From contig CAJFIN010000001.1 of assembly GCA_904381335.1 (NCBI GenBank), forward strand, positions 37,193 to 101,192: 64,000 bases of DNA. The letters run 5' to 3'. Of this stretch, positions 1 to 13,036 are shown in pieces; within the stretch, counting starts at the first letter, position 1; the number at the start of each line of letters is the position of its first letter. The DNA comes from Candidatus Neoanaerotignum galli (lineage in GTDB: Bacteria > Bacillota > Clostridia > Lachnospirales > Anaerotignaceae). The notes beneath the pieces were generated by a model. The model was not told the DNA's origin. It saw only the letters and a program-made list of their open reading frames with translations, and did no database searches. Both the position numbers and the translations under genes were made by a program.

Positions 1-10
1 GTAAGATGGC

Positions 11-1702
11 TTACATCTGTTCCGGCGCCTCAATGCCCAATAAGCCCAACCCACGGGTCAACACCACGGTTACCGCCCGTACCACGGCCAGACGAGCATA
101 TTTTATCTCATCACTCTGATTCAAAATGGGATTATCATGATAAAATTTATTGAATTTCTGGGCGATATCCATCAAAGAACGAGATACCACTGAGGGCTCA
201 TATTTCTCCGCCGCTTCATGAACCTTTTCGGGAAAAGCTGCTAACGCTTTGCACACATCAAAGCTGGCCGCATCCGACAACAAGCGATAATCCACAGGCT
301 GCGCCGTTTCACCGGCTTTTCGCAAAATACTGTTAGCTCTGGCATTGGTATACTGGACATAAGGTCCTGTTTCCCCTTCAAAATTCAACATGCGCTCCCA
401 ACTGAACACCACATCTTTGACGCGAGAGTTATATAGATCATTAAAAATCACCGCACCAATACCCACCTGACGGGCCACGGTCTCTTTATCCGGCAAATCC
501 GGATTCTTTTCTGCAATGATTTTTCGGGTCTCTTCCACCGACTGGTGAAGCAGATCCTCCATCAGCACCACATGACCTTTTCGGGTCGAAAGCTTACCAG
601 AATCCAAGCTTACCAGACCAAAGGGAACATGAACCAGATCCTTCGCCCAATCATAACCCATTTTTTCAATTACCTTAAACCACTGGGCAAAATGCAGATT
701 TTGATCCAAGGCTGTCAAATAAATACATTTATCAAAGTGATACGTTTTTTTCCGATAAATGGCAGCAGTAATATCACGAGTAGCATACAGCGTACCGCCA
801 TCACTGCGCAAAATCAAGCAAGGCGGCATATTGTCTTCGCTTAAATCCACAATCAGCGCACCATTGCTTTCCACCAGCAATCCTTTGTCTTTCAGCTCTT
901 GAACCACGGCATCCATCTTATCATTATAAAAGCTCTCGCCTGTATAATGATCGAAAGTCACATGGAGCATACCGTATACCCGTTCAAACTCCTTCATGCT
1001 GATATCATAGAACCATTTCCAGAGCGTCAGGGCTTCTTCATCCCCATCCTGCATTTTTTTAAACCATGCCCTGGCTTCATCCTCCAGCTCGGGTGTTTGT
1101 TCCGCCTGTTCATGAAATTTCACATAAAGACGCATCAGCTCTGTAATGCCCTTTTCTTCCACAGCTTCTTTACTGCCCCATTTTTGATAAGCTACAATCA
1201 GTTTGCCAAACTGAGTACCCCAGTCGCCAAGATGATTGATGCCAATGGCATGATAGCCTAAGGCCTGAAAAATATGATATAATGCATTACCAATCACTGT
1301 GCTGCGCAGATGGCCCACATGAAAGGGCTTGGCAATATTGGGGGAAGAATAATCAATGACAATGGTTTTTCCGGCCCCTTCTGTGCTGCTGCCATACTGT
1401 AAGCCCGCCTGCTCCACTGCTTCCAACACCTCACGGGCAAAAACACCTGCATCCAAAAAGAAATTTAAATATGCGCCCTTGACTTCCACTTTTTGTACAA
1501 AATCCGGCACAGCAATCTTTTCTGCCAACTCGGAGGCGATCATCTGTGGGGCTTTACGCCATGTTTTCGCCAAACGGAAACAGGGAAAGGCATAATCCCC
1601 CATGGTGCTATCCGGCGGAACCTCCAACGCTTGCCGGGCTTCCTGTGGGGAAAGAGACGCAGCAGCAGCAATGGCCTGGGCTAATTCCTGTTGAAAATCC
1701 AT
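11..1702 (-). CDS. argS: Arginyl-tRNA synthetase
   Basis: 563 aa ORF; class I aaRS HIGH-like motif (SSPNIAKPFHVGHLRSTVIGN), ALLRSDGGTLYATRD-type region, ArgRS C-terminal anticodon-binding region. Confidence 0.97.
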   Translation of the reverse strand: MDFQQELAQAIAAAASLSPQEARQALEVPPDSTMGDYAFPCFRLAKTWRKAPQMIASELAEKIAVPDFVQKVEVKGAYLNFFLDAGVFAREVLEAVEQAGLQYGSSTEGAGKTIVIDYSSPNIAKPFHVGHLRSTVIGNALYHIFQALGYHAIGINHLGDWGTQFGKLIVAYQKWGSKEAVEEKGITELMRLYVKFHEQAEQTPELEDEARAWFKKMQDGDEEALTLWKWFYDISMKEFERVYGMLHVTFDHYTGESFYNDKMDAVVQELKDKGLLVESNGALIVDLSEDNMPPCLILRSDGGTLYATRDITAAIYRKKTYHFDKCIYLTALDQNLHFAQWFKVIEKMGYDWAKDLVHVPFGLVSLDSGKLSTRKGHVVLMEDLLHQSVEETRKIIAEKNPDLPDKETVARQVGIGAVIFNDLYNSRVKDVVFSWERMLNFEGETGPYVQYTNARANSILRKAGETAQPVDYRLLSDAASFDVCKALAAFPEKVHEAAEKYEPSVVSRSLMDIAQKFNKFYHDNPILNQSDEIKYARLAVVRAVTVVLTRGLGLLGIEAPEQM

Positions 1703-1942
1703 TTCATTCTTCCTTTCTTATCCTCCATTCCGGTACCAAAAAGGCCGGGTAACGATTTCATTGGAAAGATTATCTCTTTAGACCAATAGGGGATCAGCCA
1801 AAAAGCTAGGTTTCTCCCCTTCCTTGTGAAGGTATTGTATCATAGTTCCCCTAAAAACACAAGCAAGGAGGCATTGCAGGAAAAATGAGTGCCCCTTCTG
1901 TTGACACAAGCCATCCATCATAAAGGGATATGGTATCATGAC

Positions 1943-1982
1943 AAATAAAAAAGCTATAGGAAGATCCATAGCTTTTTTATTT
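1943..1982. terminator. Bidirectional Rho-independent terminator (end of V-ATPase operon)
   Basis: Perfect 15-bp arms AAATAAAAAAGCTAT / ATAGCTTTTTTATTT with A/T tracts on both sides. Confidence 0.85.
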
Positions 1983-2046
1983 CTTTTATTTTTTTATTCT
2001 CATTCTATGCCATATGTTTTCGATATGATAGTCATGCCTATCATGC

Positions 2047-2739
2047 CTATTCTTCTTGCATGGCCAAAGCCGTCTTTTCTTCCGACCTTTGTTGATAATG
2101 ATGCGCATTTTCCAGCATTTGATCTTTTACTTTCATCAGCCTGGTCTGCGCACTACGCTCATTTTCATCCAACTTCATTTTAATAAAACGAATATTCTGC
2201 TGCGTTTCCGGAATCACCACATGCTCCAAGGCGTTTACCCGGCGGCGGGTCTTTTCAATTTCTGCTGCCATTTGCTGACAGGCTTTTTCGATTTCTGCCA
2301 GACGCAATAAATCCGGCAGTATCTCCGCCAAAGCACCCACGGCCTGATCTAAGTCCGCAGAAGTAAAAGCCAAACCATAGGCATAAATATCATTCGGATC
2401 GCTGGTGCGGGTAGTCATATGGAAAGAGGGCACCGCAACATTCATGAAATTTTTTGTTTCTGCCTGCAAAAAAATCTCTTGCTTTGGCGCCAGTAAGGCC
2501 AGGCGAATTTCTTCATCACTCATACCAGCCCGTGCCAATAAAAAACCTTGATGCGCCCGATGAATCCCTGCTTCTACCCGTTCCCGCAAGGCTTTATTTT
2601 CCCGAACCAAGGACAAAAACTGCCGCATCAATTCATCCCGCTTATCTTTCAGCAGTTTATGCCCCCGCATGGCCGTAACCAATTTTCTTTTTTGACGGGT
2701 CAGCTCCATCCGGGTGGGGTTGACGTGTTTTGCGCTCAT
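2047..2739 (-). CDS. ntpD: V-type ATPase subunit D
   Basis: 230 aa, NPTRMELTRQKRKLVTAMRGHKLLKDKRDELMRQF typical of V-ATPase D; last gene of the operon. Confidence 0.95.
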   Translation of the reverse strand: MSAKHVNPTRMELTRQKRKLVTAMRGHKLLKDKRDELMRQFLSLVRENKALRERVEAGIHRAHQGFLLARAGMSDEEIRLALLAPKQEIFLQAETKNFMNVAVPSFHMTTRTSDPNDIYAYGLAFTSADLDQAVGALAEILPDLLRLAEIEKACQQMAAEIEKTRRRVNALEHVVIPETQQNIRFIKMKLDENERSAQTRLMKVKDQMLENAHHYQQRSEEKTALAMQEE

Positions 2740-2751
2740 AAACCCCCCTCC

Positions 2752-4125
2752 TTACGGTTTTTCATAATACTGATCTAAATACTGATCCTTGATTCGTTTT
2801 AGCTCACTGCGCGGCAGCATCCGTAATAAATGCCAGCCAATGTCCAATGTGGTTTCAATCTCCCGATCCGTTTGAAATCCTTGAGAGACATATTCTTTTT
2901 CAAAAGCATCCGCAAACTGTGCGTATTTCTTATCCATCTCTGTCAAAGCGGCGTCCCCTAAAATGACCATTAATTCTTTGGCATCTTTTCCTCGGGCATA
3001 GGCCGCAAAAAGCTGATTTAGCACATCCGCATGATCCGCCCGGGTTTTCCCCTCGCCAATCCCCTTATCTTTTAAACGGGACAGGGAAGGCAGGACATCA
3101 ATGGGCGGCAGAATATTTTTACGATACAGTTCCCGACTGAGGATAATCTGCCCTTCTGTAATATACCCTGTCAAGTCGGGAATGGGATGGGTCTTATCAT
3201 CTTCAGGCATTGTCAAAATCGGGATCAGAGTGATCGAACCGGTTTTGCCCTTTTGCCGGCCAGCCCGTTCATAGAGGTTTGCCAAATCCGTATACATATA
3301 ACCAGGATAGCCGCGGCGGCCTGGCACCTCTTTTCGGGCGGCAGAAATTTCCCGCAGGGCATCCGCATAGTTCGTGATATCTGTTAAGATCACCAACACA
3401 TGCATATTCTGATCAAAAGCCAGATATTCTGCTGCCGTCAAAGCCATACGCGGCGTTGCAATCCGCTCCACCGCCGGATCATTAGCCAGATTGATAAATA
3501 AAACACTCCGGTCAATGGCCCCAGTCTGACGAAAACTCTCCATAAAAAAGTTGGCTTCTTCAAAAGTAATCCCCATAGCAGCAAATACCACAGCGAAGGG
3601 TTCTTTCGTCCCCCGCACCTTAGCCTGACGGGCTATCTGAGCGGCAAGGTTGGCATGGGGAAGACCTGAAGCAGAAAAGATAGGCAGTTTCTGCCCCCGC
3701 ACCAAGGTATTTAGTCCATCAATGGCAGAAATACCCGTTTGGATAAACTCCTGGGGATAATTTCTGGCGGCAGGATTCATGGGCAGACCATTAATGTTTT
3801 TTCTTTCTTCGGGCAAAATTTCTGGTCCACCATCCATAGGACGGCCCAGCCCGTCAAACACCCGGCTGAGCATATCCCGAGAAACCCCCAGCTCCATGGG
3901 GCGACCCAAAAACCGTACTTTACTGGTGGCAAGATTAATGCCGGCAGAAGCTTCAAACAGCTGCACCAGAGCATTGCCGCCATCAATCTCCAATACCTTG
4001 CAGCGGCGGCGTTCTCCATTTTCCAGCTCAATTTCTCCCAATTCATCATAAGTCACGCCGGTGACGCCACGCACCAACATCAAAGGCCCCGCCACTTCTT
4101 CAATCGTCCGATATTCCTTTGGCAT
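2752..4125 (-). CDS. ntpB: V-type ATPase subunit B
   Basis: 457 aa; [18 protein letters not shown] start and regulatory-subunit B signature. Confidence 0.97.
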   Translation of the reverse strand: MPKEYRTIEEVAGPLMLVRGVTGVTYDELGEIELENGERRRCKVLEIDGGNALVQLFEASAGINLATSKVRFLGRPMELGVSRDMLSRVFDGLGRPMDGGPEILPEERKNINGLPMNPAARNYPQEFIQTGISAIDGLNTLVRGQKLPIFSASGLPHANLAAQIARQAKVRGTKEPFAVVFAAMGITFEEANFFMESFRQTGAIDRSVLFINLANDPAVERIATPRMALTAAEYLAFDQNMHVLVILTDITNYADALREISAARKEVPGRRGYPGYMYTDLANLYERAGRQKGKTGSITLIPILTMPEDDKTHPIPDLTGYITEGQIILSRELYRKNILPPIDVLPSLSRLKDKGIGEGKTRADHADVLNQLFAAYARGKDAKELMVILGDAALTEMDKKYAQFADAFEKEYVSQGFQTDREIETTLDIGWHLLRMLPRSELKRIKDQYLDQYYEKP

Positions 4126-5900
4126 TATAGGCTCTCCTTTCTTTCCCGTTCCTGCTGCATTTGCGCAGTCATCTCTGCTTCTAAACGGTCAAAGGCTGCC
4201 TGCGTTTCCTTTTCCGGTACATACTTAAACCGGCCAATGCCCTCCCGCACTTCTAATGCTGTCAACCGGTCAATCAAAACTCCCTGTGCCAAGGCTTGCT
4301 GAGCCTGATGGTAAAAATCCAGCAGCAGACGCATCAAAAAATACTGCTTTTGCAAAGAAGAATATGTGTCCACTTCATGGAAGGCATTTTGATGGAGGAA
4401 ATCTTCTCGGATGGAACGAGCCGCTTCTAATTTCAGGCGGTCTTGCGCTGATAAAGCATCCATGCCCACCAACTGCACAATCTCATTTAACTCGGCTTCC
4501 TCCTGCAAAAGCTGCATCATTTCTGCCCGCAGCTCCATCCATTGCGGCGCGGCATGCTCTCTATACCAAGGTGTTAACGCATCTAAATACAAAGAATAAC
4601 TATTGAGCCAATGTACCGCCGGAAAGTGTCGCTGATAAGCTAAATTGGCATCCAAACTCCAAAACACCTTCACAATACGCAGCGTAGCCTGGGTCACAGG
4701 TTCAGATGTATCTCCGCCAGCAGGGGATACAGCGCCAATAACCGTCAATGCCCCTTCCCGGTTTTCACTGCCCAAAGCGATCACCCGGCCGGCCCGTTCG
4801 TAAAACTGAGCCAAACGGGAACCCAAATAAGCAGGATAGCCTTCCTCACCAGGCATTTCTTCCAGTCGTCCAGACATTTCCCGCAGCGCCTCTGCCCAGC
4901 GGGAGGTGGAGTCCGCCATCAAAGCCACTGAGTAGCCCATATCCCGAAAATATTCTGCAATGGTAATGCCCGTATAAATCGAAGCTTCTCTGGCTGCCAC
5001 AGGCATATCTGATGTATTGGCAATCAGCACCGTTCGAGCCATCAGGGATTTTCCCGTTTTTGGATCCACCAGCTCCGGAAACTCATTTAATACATCTGTC
5101 ATTTCATTGCCCCGCTCGCCACAACCAATATAAACCACAATATCTGCATCTGCCCATTTGGCCAGCTGATGCTGCACCACTGTCTTACCGGAGCCAAATG
5201 GCCCAGGCACCGCAGCCACCCCTCCTTTTGCAATGGGGAAAAGGGTATCAATGACCCGCTGACCTGTGGTTAAAGGCATATCTGGTGATAATTTTTTCTG
5301 ATACGGGCGGCCCCGGCGTACTGGCCATCGCTGCATAAACGTCAGCGGATGGTCAACTCCTGCTTCATCCCGCACCACAGCCACCACATCTTCCACCCGG
5401 TGATCCTCAGGATCAATCGAGATCAGTGTACCGGAAATGCCAGGAGGCACCATAATCTTATGACACACCACTTCCGTTTCCTGCACAATGCCCAAGACAT
5501 CCCCGCTGGAAACAGCATCACCAGGAGACTTAAATACCTCCCAAGGCCAAACCGTTTCCCGGCTAAGCGCTGGAGCCTCTACGCCCCGCTCCAAAAGATT
5601 GCTGCCTGTGATACGCATAATTTCATCCAAAGGCCGCTGAATCCCATCATAAATACTGCCAATCAGACCTGGGCCCAGTTCCACACTCATAGGCATCCCC
5701 GTGGACTCGACTTCTTCGCCAGGGCCCAGGCCAGATGTTTCTTCATACACCTGAATCGATGCCAAATCCCCATGAATTTCAATGATCTCGCCAATGAGCC
5801 GCTGACTGCTGACCCGCACCACATCGGACATATTGGCGTTGCGCATGCCTTCCGCAATCACCAGCGGACCGGCGACTTTTTTTATGACACCTTTGCTCAT
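4125..5900 (-). CDS. ntpA: V-type ATPase catalytic subunit A
   Basis: 591 aa; Walker [14 protein letters not shown], catalytic A-subunit signature. Confidence 0.97.
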   Translation of the reverse strand: MSKGVIKKVAGPLVIAEGMRNANMSDVVRVSSQRLIGEIIEIHGDLASIQVYEETSGLGPGEEVESTGMPMSVELGPGLIGSIYDGIQRPLDEIMRITGSNLLERGVEAPALSRETVWPWEVFKSPGDAVSSGDVLGIVQETEVVCHKIMVPPGISGTLISIDPEDHRVEDVVAVVRDEAGVDHPLTFMQRWPVRRGRPYQKKLSPDMPLTTGQRVIDTLFPIAKGGVAAVPGPFGSGKTVVQHQLAKWADADIVVYIGCGERGNEMTDVLNEFPELVDPKTGKSLMARTVLIANTSDMPVAAREASIYTGITIAEYFRDMGYSVALMADSTSRWAEALREMSGRLEEMPGEEGYPAYLGSRLAQFYERAGRVIALGSENREGALTVIGAVSPAGGDTSEPVTQATLRIVKVFWSLDANLAYQRHFPAVHWLNSYSLYLDALTPWYREHAAPQWMELRAEMMQLLQEEAELNEIVQLVGMDALSAQDRLKLEAARSIREDFLHQNAFHEVDTYSSLQKQYFLMRLLLDFYHQAQQALAQGVLIDRLTALEVREGIGRFKYVPEKETQAAFDRLEAEMTAQMQQERERKESL

Positions 5901-5911
5901 TGTCTGACCTC

Positions 5912-6244
5912 CTATGATTCACTCTCCAATAAAATATTGGAGCCCACAGCCCGTTCGATGGACTGCCGTACAGCCCGTAAGCCCCAGCCTGTATTGCCAG
6001 TAACTCCAGGGATAAGAATAACCGCCGGCAGACCCTGATCCCGATAGGCGTCAATGGCTTTTGTCATTTCCGCAGCCAAGGCCTCCGTAATATAAATAAT
6101 GCCATATCCCAATTCAGCTAATGACTGCAATTTTTTCGTCCCCTGTTTTCCATCTGTTACAACCACAGGAGTAAGGCCCAAGGCAGCAAAACCATAAATG
6201 CTGTCCCAATCGCCCATTACTGCAATCTTATACATACATCTCAC
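5912..6244 (-). CDS. V-type ATPase subunit F (NtpG-type); start probably at the internal MYKIAVMGD
   Basis: [21 protein letters not shown]...IIYITEALA typical of subunit F; operon context. Confidence 0.9.
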   Translation of the reverse strand: MRCMYKIAVMGDWDSIYGFAALGLTPVVVTDGKQGTKKLQSLAELGYGIIYITEALAAEMTKAIDAYRDQGLPAVILIPGVTGNTGWGLRAVRQSIERAVGSNILLESES

Positions 6245-7187
6245 CTATCCTTTCCCGAACCCATTGCGGCGGCAGATGGTTCCGTTTTGCCGAAAGGATC
6301 AGCCGTACGGCCCGTATTTCGCTCTCTCTAGCCAGATAATAAGCTGCCAATGGCCCCAAGCCAAAGGGCTGGTATTTTTGTGGCCGGATCCGCTGCATGA
6401 ATAGATCCCGACCCCATGTTTCAAAGGCAGATACTCCTTTTTGTAATGCCGGTAAACCACTGGCATATGCTGTCCGGCCTAAATAGGTAATCATGGTCTC
6501 TTCTCCTGCTAAAGCAGAAACGATAAGTTCTTCCTTGTCTAAAGAGTGACAAGGTGCCAATGCGAATGTCAAAAAATCCCGATCTTTTTTCAGCCGTACC
6601 GCCCGCATGGCAATTTTAATATCGGCTAAGGCCACTGTTAACTCGCCATATACGGAGAAAAATTCATCACCCGTCCGCTCTGCTGCTTGAAGCACTGCTT
6701 CCAGCGCCGCTCGATCCAACAAACAGTCGGTTCGCTGGCCATCTTTTGTCTGCAATAAGATCCGCAAGGCTTCTTGGGCGCTTTGACGCATCCCTTCCGG
6801 CAGCAGGTCCCATTGATGATCCCGCACAGCTTGACGAATGACAGAAGCGGATATCAGACCATCAGGTAGGTAAGCTCCTTCATCTTCTATGCCACAGGCA
6901 CATTCTTTGACGGCAGCCTTTAAATTATGGTAATCATTTTGACAGAAAAACACTTCAAATGCCAATTCATCCGGCACTAATTCCAGCAGCAGTGCCCGGG
7001 TTTTTTTCATTTCGCCCTTCAGCATCGCCGATTCATCCAAGCTGCCATCCCAGCCCCGATCGCGCAAAAGGCGAAGGCAAGCATCTTCATCTGCTGCAAG
7101 CAGCAGCTGGTCTAAGAACCCCTGATCTAATAGTTTTGTCTCTTTCGCACGAATGCGGGCCACTGCATAACCATATTCTTCTTTCAT
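6228..7187 (-). CDS. ntpC: V-type ATPase subunit C (AC39 family)
   Basis: 319 aa; YGYAVARIRAKETKLLD start typical of AC39; operon position. Confidence 0.92.
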   Translation of the reverse strand: MKEEYGYAVARIRAKETKLLDQGFLDQLLLAADEDACLRLLRDRGWDGSLDESAMLKGEMKKTRALLLELVPDELAFEVFFCQNDYHNLKAAVKECACGIEDEGAYLPDGLISASVIRQAVRDHQWDLLPEGMRQSAQEALRILLQTKDGQRTDCLLDRAALEAVLQAAERTGDEFFSVYGELTVALADIKIAMRAVRLKKDRDFLTFALAPCHSLDKEELIVSALAGEETMITYLGRTAYASGLPALQKGVSAFETWGRDLFMQRIRPQKYQPFGLGPLAAYYLARESEIRAVRLILSAKRNHLPPQWVRERIGEMYV

Positions 7188-7213
7188 GCCTTTCCTCCTT
7201 TCCGTCTATGCTG

Positions 7214-7810
7214 TTAGGAAAAGAGCAGCACCTGCAGCCGATCCCGCAGTTTTTCCGCCTCAGCGATAAAAAGGGCTTCTACCGAGCAGTTTTCTTCCAC
7301 TCCGCCATACCGTAAAATACAGCCCCCCTCAATATGCACAGCCACCGGGTCCACTGAAAGAGCGGCGTTTTTTTTCTGCAAAGCCTCTGACATTTGGTTT
7401 TCCCAATCCTCAGGAAGCCGCGCCAAATCCCTGGCGCAAAAAGCTACTGTCCCTTTTTGCCCTTCCTGGGCACATTTTACCACCAAAGCCAGGCAAAAAC
7501 GGAAATAAGATTGTGCCGGTTGATGCAGTAATGCTTCCTTTGCTTCCAGCAAAGCTTGTTGAATCAGCTGCTGCTTTTTTGCCAGCACGCCCTGCCGAAA
7601 GGAAAGCTGTGATGCGGAATGGCCCCGTTCCAGCAACTGCTGAGCCTGCTGATCTGCTTCTTGCTGTGCTGTTTGAAGGATTTGTACCGCATCAGCCTGG
7701 GCCTGGGCGATAAAGGCGTCTGCCTGGGCCTGGGCATCATGGAGCACATCTTGCGCCTCTTGCTGTCCTTCTAAGGCGATTTTTTGGAGGATCGTCTCCA
7801 ATCCAGCCAT
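7214..7810 (-). CDS. ntpE: V-type ATPase subunit E
   Basis: Ala/Gln-rich coiled-coil N-terminus with conserved C-terminal domain (IEGGCILRYGG); start placed at MAGLETILQKI. Confidence 0.88.
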   Translation of the reverse strand: MAGLETILQKIALEGQQEAQDVLHDAQAQADAFIAQAQADAVQILQTAQQEADQQAQQLLERGHSASQLSFRQGVLAKKQQLIQQALLEAKEALLHQPAQSYFRFCLALVVKCAQEGQKGTVAFCARDLARLPEDWENQMSEALQKKNAALSVDPVAVHIEGGCILRYGGVEENCSVEALFIAEAEKLRDRLQVLLFS

Positions 7811-7841
7811 AATATCCCCCCTTTGCTTTATCCTACTTTCA

Positions 7842-10348
<2,507 letters not shown>

Positions 10349-10366
10349 GGTGTTTCGCCTCCCTTC

Positions 10367-10690
10367 TTAGTGCTCTGGCGCCAAGAAAATTTGACTTACC
10401 GCCTCAAGCACCTGATTTTTACGAATTTGATAACATTCCTCTAACCGTTCCTGTTCCGCCTGCAACCATTGGTCACTTTCTTTTTGTTTTTGCAAACATT
10501 CTTCTTTGGCCGTCTGCAAAATCTGTTCTGTCTGTTTTTTTGCCTCGGCCTTGGCTTCTTCCCGCAGCTGATCTGCATTTTCTTTCGCCGACTGCACCAA
10601 TGCTTCAGCCTGGGCTTTTGCCTGGGACACAGCCGCCTGGGCTTGCTCCTCTGCCTGGCGGATTGCTTCTAATGTTTCTTTTGCCACCAA
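10367..10690 (-). CDS. V-type ATPase subunit G/H (NtpF-like stalk protein)
   Basis: 107 aa Ala/Glu/Gln-rich coiled coil; first gene of the operon, as in the NtpFIKECGABD order. Confidence 0.82.
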   Translation of the reverse strand: MVAKETLEAIRQAEEQAQAAVSQAKAQAEALVQSAKENADQLREEAKAEAKKQTEQILQTAKEECLQKQKESDQWLQAEQERLEECYQIRKNQVLEAVSQIFLAPEH

Positions 10691-10725
10691 AACACCTCCC
10701 CATTTGTTTTATGCAATCTATCTAA

Positions 10726-10754
10726 ATTATAATTTCTTTATCTCTAAATTGCAA
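10726..10754 (-). promoter_or_regulatory. Sigma-A-type promoter of V-ATPase operon
   Basis: Minus strand TTGCAA-17 nt-TATAAT, about 35 nt upstream of the first operon gene. Confidence 0.65.
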
Positions 10755-10893
10755 CATTATTTCTTTCTTCTTCCCTGTTATTTTCTTTTCAAAGATAAAA
10801 TAATAACAAAAAATAATCGGAATATTTTTTTATTTTTGACTTATTTTTCAAGCATATTTTCATGCCATGCACCCAATGATCCGGGATAAAATT

Positions 10894-10909
10894 TGTTTCA
10901 TGTGAAACA
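10894..10909. promoter_or_regulatory. parS-like site
   Basis: TGTTTCATGTGAAACA, 15/16 identical to consensus TGTTTCACGTGAAACA; intergenic, ~13 kb from oriC. Confidence 0.75.
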
Positions 10910-10972
10910 AAAAAAGTCTTTTCTTTTTTCATAAAATCGTTCATAATAAAACTAACAAGGAGGTAACTACCA

Positions 10973-11929
10973 ATGAAATGGAAAAAAACCCTCTCCGCAG
11001 CTGCTTTCATCCTCGGCACAGCCGGCTTTGCAGCAGCTTGGCAGCAGTGTCTCTTTTTTCTGGCCCAACAAAATGACCCAGAAAAACCGGAACAATTTTA
11101 TTTATGGCACCAAAACCGGATTCATTACAAAAAATCTGGTCAAGGCCCTCCGATTTTACTGCTGCACAGTCTTTGTCCTGGCGCCAGCCACCGAGAATTT
11201 TCTGCCATCATCCAGCAGCTTTCAAAACACTTTACCGTTTATCGGCCAGACCTATTGGGCTATGGTTTTTCTGATTGCCCAAAAATCACCTATACTTCTT
11301 ATACCGATGCCTGTATGATCCAGGATTTTATTGCCAATGTCATTCAAGCACCTTGTTTTGCCTTAGGCGTTAATGGCTCTGCCACAGCTTTAACCGTGGC
11401 CGCAGCGCTTGATCCAACAAAATTTCGCCGTCTTTTTCTGCTTTCTCCCACAGGAATCACCGACCCTGTCGCACAAAATAGAGATCGCTTAATTCAACGG
11501 ATATTGGAACTGCCGTTTTATGGTACCATGAAATATCTATCCGCTGTTTCCCGGCGAAAAATCGCCTACTTTTTAAAAAAAGATGGCTTCTATGCCCCGG
11601 AAAAAGTGACAAAAGAACTAGTGGATCAGTTTTATTTTCCTTCTCACAGCGCCAATACAGCCGCTCGGTTTAGTTATGCATCCCAAAAGGCTCATTTTCG
11701 AACCATGACCTTTTTGCCCTTTTTCCAAAAACTTACCGTGCCATATGCCATTGGCTGGGGAGAAGAAAACAAAGAAAATCCCATAGAAAATATGGCTATG
11801 CTGGAGAAACTGCACCCGGAAAAGCCCTACTATATCTTTGAAAAAACGCGGCTTTTTCCTCATTTGGAAAACCCTGCCGCCTTTTCACAGTTATTGCAGC
11901 AAGAAATGAAAGAAAAAAAATTGGAGTGA
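10973..11929 (+). CDS. Alpha/beta-fold hydrolase with N-terminal hydrophobic segment
   Basis: 318 aa; GPPILLLHSLCPGASHREF oxyanion region, DLLGYGFSDCP, C-terminal FPHLENP. Confidence 0.85.
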   Translation: MKWKKTLSAAAFILGTAGFAAAWQQCLFFLAQQNDPEKPEQFYLWHQNRIHYKKSGQGPPILLLHSLCPGASHREFSAIIQQLSKHFTVYRPDLLGYGFSDCPKITYTSYTDACMIQDFIANVIQAPCFALGVNGSATALTVAAALDPTKFRRLFLLSPTGITDPVAQNRDRLIQRILELPFYGTMKYLSAVSRRKIAYFLKKDGFYAPEKVTKELVDQFYFPSHSANTAARFSYASQKAHFRTMTFLPFFQKLTVPYAIGWGEENKENPIENMAMLEKLHPEKPYYIFEKTRLFPHLENPAAFSQLLQQEMKEKKLE

Positions 11930-11936
11930 ATCAACC

Positions 11937-12455
11937 ATGAACAATGAAACACCAAATCAGCCGGAAACCATGACGGAAGCAGAAAAAGAACAACATTTTC
12001 AAGAGGTCATTGAATATGTCATCAACTATACCAAAAGCGATTATGGCAGCGGCATCATGAAACTAATGCAGCCAGAATTGATTCGCTGCAGTCTCAAAGA
12101 AAAAGAAGTGGTCATCCACCATCATGTGGAAGATTGGGAATTAAATCCCCAAGGTTCTATGCATGGCGGATTGTTATGCGCCGCTTTTGATAACGCCTAT
12201 GGCATGATCTCCCATTATTTTAGTGATAACAGTTTCATCACTACCGTGGATCTTTCTACCCGGTTTTTAAAACCCATTCCTGCCGGCAGCAATTTATCCA
12301 TCCGTGTACAAGCCCGTTCCACAGGCCGCACGCTCATCAGTTTAACCGGAGAAGCTTATCTGGACAGCGGATTACTCGTTGCCACCAGCAGCGCTACCTT
12401 TATGATCCTGCGGGGGAAACCAACCCAGATCAACAAATTACACATTCAAAATTAA
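11937..12455 (+). CDS. PaaI-family hotdog thioesterase
   Basis: NPQGSMHGGLLCAAFDNAYG...TVDLSTRFLKPIPAG hotdog thioesterase signature. Confidence 0.88.
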   Translation: MNNETPNQPETMTEAEKEQHFQEVIEYVINYTKSDYGSGIMKLMQPELIRCSLKEKEVVIHHHVEDWELNPQGSMHGGLLCAAFDNAYGMISHYFSDNSFITTVDLSTRFLKPIPAGSNLSIRVQARSTGRTLISLTGEAYLDSGLLVATSSATFMILRGKPTQINKLHIQN

Positions 12456-12483
12456 TGAAACAAAAAAGGAAGGAAGGATTTTT

Positions 12484-12975
12484 ATGAGAAGAAAAGACCG
12501 TGACATTACCAATAATAAGGCAAGAATTTGCGCACTGTTGGACCGGACCAGCCATATGGTGCTGACCATTCCAGATGATCCCATGCCCTATACCGTGCCC
12601 ATTAGCTATGGATATGAACAAACAGAGCAGGGATTTCGGTTTTATTTTCATTGCGCCAAAGAGGGCCGGAAAGTGACTTTGCTCCAGCAGTACAGCACCA
12701 TCGGCGTTTGCGTATGCCGGGCAGCAGAACTGATCAAAAGCGATATCTCCTGCAAATATGGTACGGAATTTGAAAGCCTTCTTGGTACCGGCACTGCCTG
12801 TGAAATAACAGATCCAAACGAAAAGATCCATGCCTTGACAGTGCTGTTAAAGCGGTATGACGCCAATGCGCCCATTCATTTTGGAGAAAAAATCCTGGCA
12901 GCTACCAAAGTGTATGCCATTGATGTAAAAGACTATACGGCAAAAGCCAACTTTGAACTGGAAGAAACAAAATAA
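12484..12975 (+). CDS. Pyridoxamine 5'-phosphate oxidase-family / NimA-like flavoprotein
   Basis: MRRKDRDITNN...PYTVPISYGYEQ...FYFHCAKEGRKVTLL motif pattern of Nim-like proteins. Confidence 0.82.
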   Translation: MRRKDRDITNNKARICALLDRTSHMVLTIPDDPMPYTVPISYGYEQTEQGFRFYFHCAKEGRKVTLLQQYSTIGVCVCRAAELIKSDISCKYGTEFESLLGTGTACEITDPNEKIHALTVLLKRYDANAPIHFGEKILAATKVYAIDVKDYTAKANFELEETK

Positions 12976-12995
12976 AAATCTAAAGTAAAAAATCA

Positions 12996-13036
12996 CACCG
13001 TCCCCCCTCAAGTGGTCCACCTGAGGGGGGACGGTG
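12996..13036. repeat. 41-nt near-perfect palindrome (REP-like or terminator hairpin)
   Basis: CACCGTCCCCCCTCAAGTGGTCCACCTGAGGGGGGACGGTG: 20-bp arms with one A/C mismatch, 1-nt centre, no U-tract. Confidence 0.8.

Noticed and set aside
545-1752. Plus-strand ORFs opposite argS
   Set aside because: Shadow ORFs antisense to a clear essential gene, with low-complexity or unrecognisable products.
1703-1945. T-box or other tRNA-sensing leader upstream of argS
   Set aside because: No T-box motif or convincing antiterminator seen.
3739-4302. 187-aa plus-strand ORF across the ntpA/ntpB junction
   Set aside because: Antisense to two well-supported V-ATPase genes.
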